Source: Candidatus Poseidoniaceae archaeon
GTDB taxonomy: Archaea > Thermoplasmatota > Poseidoniia > Poseidoniales > Poseidoniaceae
Assembly: GCA_029250385.1 (NCBI GenBank)
Contig: JAQXFJ010000090.1
Coordinates: 1 to 6,903 of the forward strand
Reading direction: 5' to 3'
Length of the DNA: 6,903 nucleotides
Both the position numbers and the translations under genes were made by a program. Every line of letters starts with the position of its first letter. Position 1 is the stretch's first letter. The notes under the pieces were generated by a model. That model was not told the origin of the DNA. It searched no databases and saw only the letters and a program-made list of their open reading frames with translations. Below are positions 1 to 6,296 of this stretch, in pieces.

Positions 1-305
1 AAAGATCCGGTAAATCGTCATTTTGTTGTGGTGCTGGTGGGGCTCAGATGTGGATGGAAGAACATGTTGATGAAGGCTATGACCGAGTTAACGTAATCCG
101 CTCTAAAGAACTGGCAGAAACAGGTGCAGATACCGTTGCTGTAGGCTGTCCATTCTGCTCGACCATGGTTACCGACGGATTATCAGCGATTGGCTCGGAA
201 ATGGAAGTCAAAGACATTGCTGAGATTGTTTGGGAACAAATTAAAGCCAACGATGCGGCAATTGAAGCAAAGAAAATCGACATAACAGAAATAGCTGAAG
301 CCTGA
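1..305 (+). CDS. CCG-domain iron-sulfur oxidoreductase, C-terminal end (5' truncated)
   Basis: About 100 C-terminal residues of a larger protein whose start lies before the window; the reading frame begins at base 3 and ends in TGA at 303-305. The visible part has the tandem cysteine motif FCCGAGGAQMWMEE (Cys codons at 24-29) and, 39 residues later, CPFC (GCPFCSTMVTDG, codons around 147-158). This CC...CxxC pattern is the second half of a CCG domain (heterodisulfide reductase subunit B/D, GlpC, LutA and EtfD-like proteins), which holds a non-cubane or 4Fe-4S cluster and passes electrons between flavoproteins, quinones or thiols. The MWMEE and ADTVAVGCPFC wording is closest to my memory of the large membrane-associated (Fe-S)-binding proteins linked to electron-transfer flavoproteins. 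That subfamily call is an inference, because the N-terminal ferredoxin and membrane parts are not in view. The next gene follows after 5 bases, so the two are probably co-transcribed. An ATG at 48 lies inside the CCG domain and is not the real start. Confidence 0.85.
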   Translation, partial: RSGKSSFCCGAGGAQMWMEEHVDEGYDRVNVIRSKELAETGADTVAVGCPFCSTMVTDGLSAIGSEMEVKDIAEIVWEQIKANDAAIEAKKIDITEIAEA

Positions 306-310
306 TTGAC

Positions 311-949
311 ATGCGTCTATTAGTTGTTGACCTACTGGCTGAACGAAAAGCATTCGGCAAAGAAGGTGTTAGAGAAATAGCCTCACATTTTGACAATCCA
401 GAGATATTTTTGTGGGCGCCTCATACCAAACAAAGAACCGATTATGGCTTTGGTACAGTAATAGAGGAACCAGTTGACTGTGATTTCATTGTGGTTACTG
501 GCTCGAGGAGTAATGTGAGTGACTGGCAACCATGGATGAATGAAGTTGCGGAATTGGTAAGAAGTGCAGAGGTTCCAATAATTGGTATCTGTTTTGGCCA
601 CCAAATAATTGCTGCTGCACTTGGCGGTAAAGTAAAGCGGGCTAAAGAAGGCAGTCATTTTGTATCACCAGTAACTTACCGCGATGGTAAACAGGTAAAT
701 GCAGTATTTACTCATCAAGACCACGTTATTGATGCTGGAGAACTTCGAGTAATAGCCTCAGCAGAGCATTGTTCAATTGCGGCTTGTGTTCACCCCACAC
801 GGCCAATCAGAACAGTTCAGTATCATCCTGAAGCAACATCAAGAATCATCTTTGAGGCGATAAAGTCCGGAGATATGACTAGGCAGGAAGCTGCGGTTTT
901 TGATATGTCAAAACCGCTAATCAATGTGAGTGACTCACTCCTCGCTTGA
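311..949 (+). CDS. class I glutamine amidotransferase (GATase1) domain protein, stand-alone
   Basis: A complete 212-residue protein with the class I glutamine amidotransferase fold and little else. The nucleophile elbow GICFGHQ places the catalytic cysteine at residue 94, and QYHPEA supplies the His172/Glu174 pair, so the glutaminase triad is intact. A THQDHV segment at 134-139 resembles the motif of GMP-synthase-like and gamma-glutamyl-peptidase-type members. These proteins hydrolyse glutamine, or gamma-glutamyl bonds, and usually hand ammonia to a synthase. No synthase domain is fused or adjacent, so the acceptor is unknown. It lacks the signatures I would want before calling it GuaA, TrpG/PabA, HisH or CarA. 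The ATG at 311 starts a typical first beta strand (MRLLVVDLL) and lies 5 bases after the preceding stop, suggesting one transcript. No clear Shine-Dalgarno precedes it. Its 3' end overlaps the convergent membrane-protein gene by 15 bases. Confidence 0.85.
   Translation: MRLLVVDLLAERKAFGKEGVREIASHFDNPEIFLWAPHTKQRTDYGFGTVIEEPVDCDFIVVTGSRSNVSDWQPWMNEVAELVRSAEVPIIGICFGHQIIAAALGGKVKRAKEGSHFVSPVTYRDGKQVNAVFTHQDHVIDAGELRVIASAEHCSIAACVHPTRPIRTVQYHPEATSRIIFEAIKSGDMTRQEAAVFDMSKPLINVSDSLLA
893..917. other. bulged inverted repeat inside the 3' end of the amidotransferase gene
   Basis: The 8-base arms GCGGTTTT (893-900) and AAAACCGC (910-917) are perfectly complementary. Inside them, past an unpaired T at 901, GA (902-903) pairs with TC (908-909) around a TATG loop. 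The potential stem is therefore 10 bp with one bulge. It lies 18-42 bases beyond the stop codon of the convergent membrane-protein gene, where a terminator for that gene would be expected. It also encodes amidotransferase residues 195-203, so it may simply follow from the codons. Confidence 0.4.
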
Positions 950-952
950 GGA
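926..952. terminator. two short stem-loops at the overlapping convergent gene ends
   Basis: GTGAGT (926-931) and ACTCAC (933-938) are perfect inverted arms one base apart. They are followed directly by TCCTC (939-943), loop GCTT and GAGGA (948-952). Both stop codons (TGA on the minus strand at 935-937, TGA on the plus strand at 947-949) fall within this stretch. It could be a bidirectional 3'-end structure. However, no T-run follows on either strand and archaeal termination depends mostly on T-rich tracts, so the terminator role is a weak inference. Confidence 0.25.
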
Positions 953-1606
953 ATTAAAGGATATCAAATCTCGCTCAAAAGAGTACAGGCAAATAATTAG
1001 TCCAGCAAATAGTGCGTATTCTGCATACGCTGCCACATCAACCGCGTACTGGATTCTATCAAGGGTAAACATGGTGTCATCTTCTAAGCCGAAGGAATCT
1101 AAATCTCTAATCGCTCTTACAATTGCCTGCGACATGACAATGTATGATATAAATGAAACTAGAATGCCGATAACTCGCAAACGACGTCCTGATATGTCGG
1201 CATTAGGTAATGCAAAATGGGCTAGTATAGCCCATAAGATTCCAACTTGAAATACTAATGATGCTGTTAGTACATGTAATTCTAAATGGTCATACATGTC
1301 AGCAAATGACATCACAAACAGATTTGCCCCAGTGAAAAGTCCAGATATCATTGCGGCAAATAATAACTTGGGCCGTCCAATGTCACGCATCTTGTGCCAC
1401 ATCCGATAAGCAAAGATCATCTGAAACAAGCCGCTTAACGCTAAACCAATGGTGAATATCCAACGTTCAACACCCGGATAATCAGCCTCAGAAATAAAGA
1501 ATGGAAAGTCCCGGGAATTGCCATTAAGCAAGTGGATAACCATGGCTAAAGGAGCAATTGTTGCAGGCAATAACCAACTGATGCGAACAGTAAACTCATC
1601 ACTCAT
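935..1606 (-). CDS. Frag1/DRAM/Sfk1-type six-helix integral membrane protein
   Basis: A 223-residue membrane protein, taking the ATG at 1606-1604 (MSDEFTVRISWLL) as start. Six hydrophobic segments are visible at about residues 8-27, 48-68, 79-101, 109-131, 143-163 and 189-209. The first loop carries FPFFISEADYPGVERWIF, matching the conserved 'P-x-I-S-(D/E) ... P-x-x-x-I-F' layout of the Frag1/DRAM/Sfk1 family. Eukaryotic relatives act in GPI-anchor remodelling, autophagy or plasma-membrane lipid organisation; the role of prokaryotic members is largely unknown and I assign none. The frame stays open upstream to an ATG at 1777, but that extension would run into cysS and encodes a non-conserved, Cys-rich stretch. 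ATGs at 1639 and 1648 are possible minor alternatives. The start chosen puts the first helix 7 residues in and leaves a 118-bp divergent gap before cysS. No Shine-Dalgarno is evident. The 3' end overlaps the amidotransferase gene by 15 bases. Confidence 0.75.
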   Translation of the reverse strand: MSDEFTVRISWLLPATIAPLAMVIHLLNGNSRDFPFFISEADYPGVERWIFTIGLALSGLFQMIFAYRMWHKMRDIGRPKLLFAAMISGLFTGANLFVMSFADMYDHLELHVLTASLVFQVGILWAILAHFALPNADISGRRLRVIGILVSFISYIVMSQAIVRAIRDLDSFGLEDDTMFTLDRIQYAVDVAAYAEYALFAGLIICLYSFERDLISFNSSSEE

Positions 1607-1677
1607 GTAGGTATTGCCAATTTTATACCCTTGATTCATGTCTTTCATGGGCACACTAAGCCGTCCTAAAGCCATCG

Positions 1678-1690
1678 TATCTATAACCTT
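1678..1690 (+). promoter_or_regulatory. possible TATA element for cysS in the divergent gap
   Basis: The 118-bp gap 1607-1724 separates the divergent membrane-protein and cysS genes. A TATCTATAACC-like stretch centred near 1683 would place transcription start near 1709, giving cysS a leader of roughly 15 bases. No BRE or Shine-Dalgarno is clear, and the match is short. The remainder of the gap shows no repeat or RNA structure that I can support. Confidence 0.25.
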
Positions 1691-1724
1691 CAAGTGTGAG
1701 AGCCAACACCGGCAGTTGTTTCCA

Positions 1725-3212
1725 ATGGCTCTAAGGGTGCATGATACCAGGCGCAAAGAGAAGGTTGCCTTCTCCACAATGCATCCGGGTAAAGTATCGA
1801 TGTATGTCTGTGGAGTGACTGTTTACGATAGTTGTCACTTGGGTCATGCAAGATGTTATCTCGCATTTGACTTGATTCATCGCTGGCTAGAAGCTTCTGG
1901 TTTTGATGTTCATTACGTGCAAAATTTCACCGATATAGATGATAAAATAATCACTCGCGCCAATGAGATTGGTGGTGATTGGCGGAAATTGGTTGACGAT
2001 AATATTGCAGGATACTACGAGGATATGGATGCACTCAACATATTGCGCGCCGATGATTATCCAAGATGTACAGACTATGTTGATGACATGATTAGGATTA
2101 CTCAAGACCTTATCGACAAAGAAAATGCCTATGTGGCTGATGATGGAGTTTATTTCCATGTAGATTCAGCACCGGAAAAGTATGGTGTGTTAACAGGGCA
2201 AAACATCGATGCTGTACGTTCAGGAGCGGGCGGAAGAGTCCAAGGCACTGGTTCGTCAAAACGAGATCACAAAGATTTCGCATTATGGAAAGCTGCCAAA
2301 CCTGGGGAGCCGACTTGGGACTCTCCATGGGGTCCAGGCAGACCCGGATGGCACATCGAATGTACCGCAATGTCAATGGATTACTTTGGTGAACAATTCG
2401 ATATCCATGGTGGTGGTCATGATTTGAGGTTCCCTCATCATGAAGCAGAGATTTTCCAAGGTGAATGTCATACAGGCTGCTCTCCAGTTGTCCATCATTG
2501 GCTGCATAATGGGTTTGTCAATATTGATGGTGAGAAGATGAGTAAATCACTTGGCAACTTTTGGACTATCAAAGATATTCTTCAACAAGTTGATGCAATG
2601 GTGCTAAGGTTTGCCTTAATCAATGCTCACTACCGGTCACCAATCGACATGAATGAGGTTCTTCTAAAAGATGCAGAACGAAATTACAACAGAGTGCTTG
2701 AATGTTATATTACTGCTTTGAAAGGTATGGTTACCGAATCTCCTGTGACCTTACCAATCCCAGATATGACTTCCAAGCAGCCCCTGATAAAATCACTAGC
2801 AATGCTTGAGAAAATGGGCGAAGGTTTTGCCATGGCAATGGATGATGATTTCAACTCCAGAAATGCCGTGGCTAAGGTTCTTGGAGCAGTCCGTGAGATT
2901 TCCAAAACCTTAGCAAGCGGACTTGATGATGCAGATAAGGATGCCTTTTCGCATTACGCTGTTGATTGGCTAGAAGAGACAGCAGGTACAGTGTTGGGGA
3001 TTTTACCTACCCGTGAATTCGCTTTGCTAGAGCCCGAAGAAGATCCTCGCAAGGCAGAAATAGCGCATCAGGTAGAAGAACTCCTTGTCAAAAGAGCAGA
3101 AGCAAGAGCCAACAAAGATTGGCCAACAGCCGATTTAATCCGTGATGAATTAAAGTCCATGGGCGTAGTAGTAACTGATTCTGCTGATGGTCCAGTTTGG
3201 GACTTAGAATGA
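1725..3212 (+). CDS. cysS: cysteinyl-tRNA synthetase
   Basis: A class I aminoacyl-tRNA synthetase of 495 residues that charges tRNA-Cys with cysteine in the cytoplasm using ATP. The catalytic core is complete: YVCGVTVYD at 27-35, the HIGH motif as HLGH at 38-41, WHIECTAMS at 209-217, GGGHDLRFPHHEAE at 229-242, and KMSKS at 271-275 followed by LGNF. The zinc-binding residues known from the E. coli enzyme are present at equivalent places: Cys29, Cys213, His238 and Glu242. An alpha-helical domain follows from about 315 to 430, with MDDDFNSRNA at 372-381 typical of the family. A short C-terminal anticodon-binding part includes ADLIRDELKSMGV near 469-481. The start is set at ATG 1725 (MALRVHDTRR), where alignment with known CysRS begins; the frame is open back to 1638 but that stretch has no CysRS features and would cover the promoter gap. 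Length is normal (E. coli about 461, with modest extensions here). No truncation or frameshift is seen. Confidence 0.97.
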   Translation: MALRVHDTRRKEKVAFSTMHPGKVSMYVCGVTVYDSCHLGHARCYLAFDLIHRWLEASGFDVHYVQNFTDIDDKIITRANEIGGDWRKLVDDNIAGYYEDMDALNILRADDYPRCTDYVDDMIRITQDLIDKENAYVADDGVYFHVDSAPEKYGVLTGQNIDAVRSGAGGRVQGTGSSKRDHKDFALWKAAKPGEPTWDSPWGPGRPGWHIECTAMSMDYFGEQFDIHGGGHDLRFPHHEAEIFQGECHTGCSPVVHHWLHNGFVNIDGEKMSKSLGNFWTIKDILQQVDAMVLRFALINAHYRSPIDMNEVLLKDAERNYNRVLECYITALKGMVTESPVTLPIPDMTSKQPLIKSLAMLEKMGEGFAMAMDDDFNSRNAVAKVLGAVREISKTLASGLDDADKDAFSHYAVDWLEETAGTVLGILPTREFALLEPEEDPRKAEIAHQVEELLVKRAEARANKDWPTADLIRDELKSMGVVVTDSADGPVWDLE

Positions 3213-3231
3213 CCGATTAGCAACCCAAGCA

Positions 3232-3243
3232 GGCAATTTTGCC
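3232..3243. terminator. short stem-loop between convergent cysS and amidohydrolase genes
   Basis: The 51-bp gap 3213-3263 holds GGCA (3232-3235), ATTT and TGCC (3240-3243). Counting the next A:T pair the stem is 5 bp, with TTTT at 3237-3240 inside it. It lies about 20 bases past the cysS stop and about 20 bases past the stop of the opposing gene, so it is placed to serve both. The stem is short and lacks a trailing T-run, so the call is tentative. Confidence 0.3.
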
Positions 3244-3263
3244 GTTAGGTGAATTTATCGTTA

Positions 3264-6209
3264 TTACTTCTTCTTACCTGGAGGCTTAAGATCAGGTAGA
3301 ACTGGTACGAACTGTTTTGGTTCGTGTTCTTCCATTACACTGAGGAATTCATCAAGGCTGATAACTCCATCTCCGTTTTCATCGAAGGTTTCCAGCATTG
3401 CGTCAATATCTGAAACCTTAACTGAATCCTTGAGTAGTGTGTTAACTGCAGTCCTAATTTCTCTCCTTGAGACATAGCCATCGTTGGTTTGATCAATAGC
3501 GGTGAATAGTCTAACGGCAGATAATCCAGACGACTTCATGGCACTAGCGACTTTATCCTTGATATCAATGGATTTTGTATCACTAGACTTATCCTCAGTT
3601 TGTTCTGTTTCTGGCATTGTAGTATCATTGAGTTCATCATCATCCCATATCTTGTCGACAACTGAATTCTGCGAGGTGAGTAACTCATCATCATCACTAG
3701 TTTTACTGATTACGTATAATCCAAACATTAGCGCAACTACAATAATTAGTAAAATCAATTTAAGTTGATTCTTGGTGCCTTCATCAGCCTCAGTTTCATC
3801 GGTAAAGTCATCATCAGGTAAATCAGTAAACATGTCATCCTGATCATCGGTATTATTCTCATCAGTAGGTCCAGGCAAGGTTGTCGTATCACCAGTATTA
3901 TCGGTACTACCGCTGTTATCGCCCGTGTTACCATTATTGTTATTGGTATTGCCACCGTTGTTATTGCCGGAATTGTCATCATCAGGTAATACCACATTGA
4001 CATTTGTTCTGTCACCATTTACCATCTCAACAGTGTAATAGTCATCGTATAGTTTGGTCATATCAATGTGGTAGTTGGCATGAGTAGATCGGTTAATTAC
4101 GTCGAAATAACGTGCATCACCAGAAGTAAAAACAGGGTCTAGTGTCATGTTCTTCAAACGCGACACATCATCTCGATAATCTCCATCGAAACTTGAATTT
4201 AGCCAAGCATTGATTTCACTATCAGTCATGTCACTGAATTCGCCCCAGTTTTCCTTCATGTCATTGAATTCGTGGCGCATTGCCATAGCGAGTCCAGCTT
4301 CAATTTCTTGGAAAGTTTGGCTGCCATCAACTTCTGTCATTGATGTCACATCAACGGCTTTTTGGAAATCTGGGCCATTGACATATTCCCAGTCATCGCC
4401 TTGTAATTGTTGCATTAAATCTATGTCACCAAATACCGCTTTGCCTTGAACAACAGTTAGTGCAACATCTGCATCAATCGCTTCAATCAAGTTCCGATAT
4501 GGGTCTTCATGGAAGGTGTCTATAACGACTAAATCAGCAAACAAATCTGCTTTCACTCGACCAACGAAAGGCGTCCAACCAGTAGCATCAGCCGGGTTAG
4601 AGGTGACCATTTCTACCAACTCATAATTACTGAAGTGCCCATTCATGTTGTTACTGTTCCACAGGTCAGCGACTTTCAGTTCATGGAAGTTATTCTTTGA
4701 ACCACTAGGTCCCCAATCAGGCGAGATTGAGATACTAACTCCCGCTTGGTCAGCAGCGACCACATCAGTAGTGTCGCCGTATAAGAGCAGATTAGATAGC
4801 GGCGACCAAACAAGTTCAGAGCCAACGCTGGCCATCTTACTAAACTGTGAGGAATCAAGCGCAGTGCCGTGGATAACAACGGTTTCATCCATGATCAAAC
4901 CTTTATCCCAAAGCGCATCGAATTCAGCTTTGCTGGATGAATCGACCCCTTCTGCAAGGTGAACAAACCAAGCATTGAGGGTGCCAGATTCACTTTGACT
5001 GATTAGGTGGCTGCCAGTATAATCACTATCAGCAGCACCGCAAACAGCACATGTCGAGATACCATCTTGACCAAAGTTGTACAATTCAACATTTCGTGAA
5101 AGTATGCTATCCCATGCTTGAGTACCGGAACTTGGTGAGCCTTGCATTGCAGTTACGCCACCAGATACTGCTTGGACTTCTGCATATTTCATTTGCTCAC
5201 TAGCCATATCCCATCGGTAATTAGATTGGATATTTGTCTTCATCCAAGTAATACTTGGTCCGTAATCATAATTATTGCCCCATTGATATCTATTGGTGTA
5301 ACCACCTTCTTCGGACTGTTGTGCATCACTCAGATGCACATCAAAGTCCCAAAGTGGGATGTGGTTGTAATGTACATGATTATGTAAATCAATCAGGCCG
5401 GGATAGATTGTCCCTTCGGTATTAACAATCGGTACATCCGCAAAATCAACACCAGCGGGCGGATTTGCGTTTGATGCCCAAACACCAGTGATTTTGCCAT
5501 CTCGAATCATCACATTACCGTCATTGATGACGTTGGTTTCACCGTCCATAGTAACGACTCGGCCTTTGAGTAAGAATGCTCGAGAGGAATCAGTGTTGCT
5601 TAATTTGTAACACTTGACGATATTATCTGGTACTGTATAATCACCGGAGAAGTCAGCAGCCCTACCAGGGGTAGGATCATCCTTAGTCAATACGCCATTT
5701 TCTTCGATGTAAGATAGACCGTAACTTGAATCAGCTGCTGGAAATGACATACTATCTACAAGGGTTGCGGATGTATCGCTAATAGATACTGTCTCGCCGT
5801 CAAAATAACTTAGGTCAAGGTCAGAGTCAGCACGGAATACAACGATTCTTGCATCAGCATTTAGTATTGTATCGTATGCTAACTGACATGGTGGACTACC
5901 ACTACTGGTTGATAAAATCCAACTTGATATATCTTCTGCGGAATCTCCGGAGTTCCAGATTTCAATAAATTGGTCACTGTATTTGCCATAATCTTGATCG
6001 CCGTTCCAATCAACCGCACCGTACAGATTAGTACTATTTTCGTTTGAAACTAGACCATTTGGACTGATAAATAATTCCGAAATAACGATGTCAGCAGCCC
6101 GCCCAGAAGCACTACTCTCACTGTTTTCTTCAAGGTTATCGGTAGCATAAGTCCAAGGGCTTAGAACCATGAGCAAAAGAATAGTTGAGGCTATGAGCAT
6201 CCGTCGCAT
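3264..6209 (-). CDS. exported, membrane-anchored amidohydrolase with N-terminal lamin-tail domain and C-terminal EF-hand pair
   Basis: A 981-residue multidomain protein. Residues 1-22 are a signal peptide (MRRMLIAST..., cleavage near TYA-TD). A lamin-tail (LTD)-like beta domain spans about 37-187, with QFIEIWNSGD, ISSWIL, SSYGLSY and the closing PTPGRAAD. A metal-dependent amidohydrolase follows at about 211-596: AFLLKGRVVTMDG, then GLIDLHNHVH with the HxH pair His276/His278, HLAE (His417, Glu420), VIHG (His447), SPDWG (Asp498), and the usual C-terminal SNPADATGW and ADLVVID. These fit a mononuclear, deaminase/chlorohydrolase-type (TrzN/AtzB/guanine-deaminase-like) centre; the substrate is unknown. 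Residues 597-740 match nothing I recognise. Next come an Asn/Gly/Thr then Asp/Glu-rich linker (743-811), one transmembrane helix (about 816-835), an acidic segment, two EF-hand loops (906-917 and 943-954) and a KPPGKKK tail. With signal peptide plus one late helix, the enzyme should face outside and the EF-hands the cytoplasm. Start ATG 6209 gives a classic signal peptide; ATG 6200 is an alternative. AAGG lies 7 bases upstream of the start. Confidence 0.88.
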   Translation of the reverse strand: MRRMLIASTILLLMVLSPWTYATDNLEENSESSASGRAADIVISELFISPNGLVSNENSTNLYGAVDWNGDQDYGKYSDQFIEIWNSGDSAEDISSWILSTSSGSPPCQLAYDTILNADARIVVFRADSDLDLSYFDGETVSISDTSATLVDSMSFPAADSSYGLSYIEENGVLTKDDPTPGRAADFSGDYTVPDNIVKCYKLSNTDSSRAFLLKGRVVTMDGETNVINDGNVMIRDGKITGVWASNANPPAGVDFADVPIVNTEGTIYPGLIDLHNHVHYNHIPLWDFDVHLSDAQQSEEGGYTNRYQWGNNYDYGPSITWMKTNIQSNYRWDMASEQMKYAEVQAVSGGVTAMQGSPSSGTQAWDSILSRNVELYNFGQDGISTCAVCGAADSDYTGSHLISQSESGTLNAWFVHLAEGVDSSSKAEFDALWDKGLIMDETVVIHGTALDSSQFSKMASVGSELVWSPLSNLLLYGDTTDVVAADQAGVSISISPDWGPSGSKNNFHELKVADLWNSNNMNGHFSNYELVEMVTSNPADATGWTPFVGRVKADLFADLVVIDTFHEDPYRNLIEAIDADVALTVVQGKAVFGDIDLMQQLQGDDWEYVNGPDFQKAVDVTSMTEVDGSQTFQEIEAGLAMAMRHEFNDMKENWGEFSDMTDSEINAWLNSSFDGDYRDDVSRLKNMTLDPVFTSGDARYFDVINRSTHANYHIDMTKLYDDYYTVEMVNGDRTNVNVVLPDDDNSGNNNGGNTNNNNGNTGDNSGSTDNTGDTTTLPGPTDENNTDDQDDMFTDLPDDDFTDETEADEGTKNQLKLILLIIVVALMFGLYVISKTSDDDELLTSQNSVVDKIWDDDELNDTTMPETEQTEDKSSDTKSIDIKDKVASAMKSSGLSAVRLFTAIDQTNDGYVSRREIRTAVNTLLKDSVKVSDIDAMLETFDENGDGVISLDEFLSVMEEHEPKQFVPVLPDLKPPGKKK
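3882..3980 (-). repeat. low-complexity Asn/Gly/Thr-coding tract
   Basis: Codons for residues 744-776 of the amidohydrolase read DNSGNNNGGNTNNNNG and then NTG/STD-type units. On the plus strand this shows as repeated 'attattgttattg'-like trinucleotides. It is an extracellular spacer between the enzyme part and the membrane helix and is rich in N-x-T/S type sites. Such tracts vary in length by slippage, so homologues should differ here. Confidence 0.7.
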
Positions 6210-6259
6210 GTGTCGACCTTACATACCAAGGACATTAACTCAGCGGTCAAGTGTTAACA

Positions 6260-6273
6260 ACGATTATATCATA
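6260..6273. promoter_or_regulatory. shared TATA-like element between divergent amidohydrolase and thioredoxin genes
   Basis: The 87-bp divergent gap 6210-6296 contains GATTATATCATA (6262-6273), nearly the same on both strands. Read rightward, its centre near 6267 predicts transcription start near 6293, leaving thioredoxin almost leaderless. Read leftward, it predicts a start near 6240 and a leader of about 30 bases for the amidohydrolase. A GTTAAC palindrome sits at 6253-6258. One element may drive both genes, or only one; the sequence cannot decide. Confidence 0.4.
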
Positions 6274-6287
6274 GACTCGTTCAAAAT

Positions 6288-6291
6288 GGAG
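6288..6291 (+). promoter_or_regulatory. Shine-Dalgarno-like GGAG before thioredoxin
   Basis: GGAG lies 5 bases before the thioredoxin ATG at 6297. If transcription starts near 6293, as the TATA-like element suggests, this site would not be in the mRNA, so the two signals compete. An ATG at 6286 overlaps it but is out of frame. Confidence 0.35.
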
Positions 6292-6296
6292 AGCCC

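Noticed and set aside
930..1250. Plus-strand 106-residue open frame
   Set aside because: It is antisense to the six-helix membrane protein, whose helices and family motif are clear; the plus-strand product has no recognisable features.
1621..1627. TATAAAA on the minus strand as promoter of the membrane-protein gene
   Set aside because: Its centre is only about 18 bases from the chosen ATG, so transcription would start inside the gene. It fits neither a leaderless nor a leadered transcript.
1638..1724. N-terminal extension of cysS from the upstream ATG at 1638
   Set aside because: The 29 extra residues lack CysRS character, cover the divergent promoter gap, and the family alignment begins at MALRVHDTRR (ATG 1725).
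1607..1777. N-terminal extension of the minus-strand membrane protein from 1777
   Set aside because: It would overlap the start of cysS and encodes a non-conserved Cys-rich stretch. ATG 1606 leads straight into the first helix.
3882..3980. Trinucleotide-like tract considered as a CRISPR or regulatory repeat array
   Set aside because: The units are irregular and without spacers, and the tract keeps the frame of an Asn/Thr-rich protein linker.
3755..4018. Minus-strand 87-residue frame rich in Ile, Met and Thr over the linker
   Set aside because: It is a frame-shifted reading of the low-complexity linker of the amidohydrolase; the hydrophobic look follows from the repetitive codons.
4645..5387. 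Plus-strand open frames at 4645-4962 and 5142-5387
   Set aside because: Both are antisense to the amidohydrolase domain with its intact catalytic motifs, and neither encodes anything recognisable.
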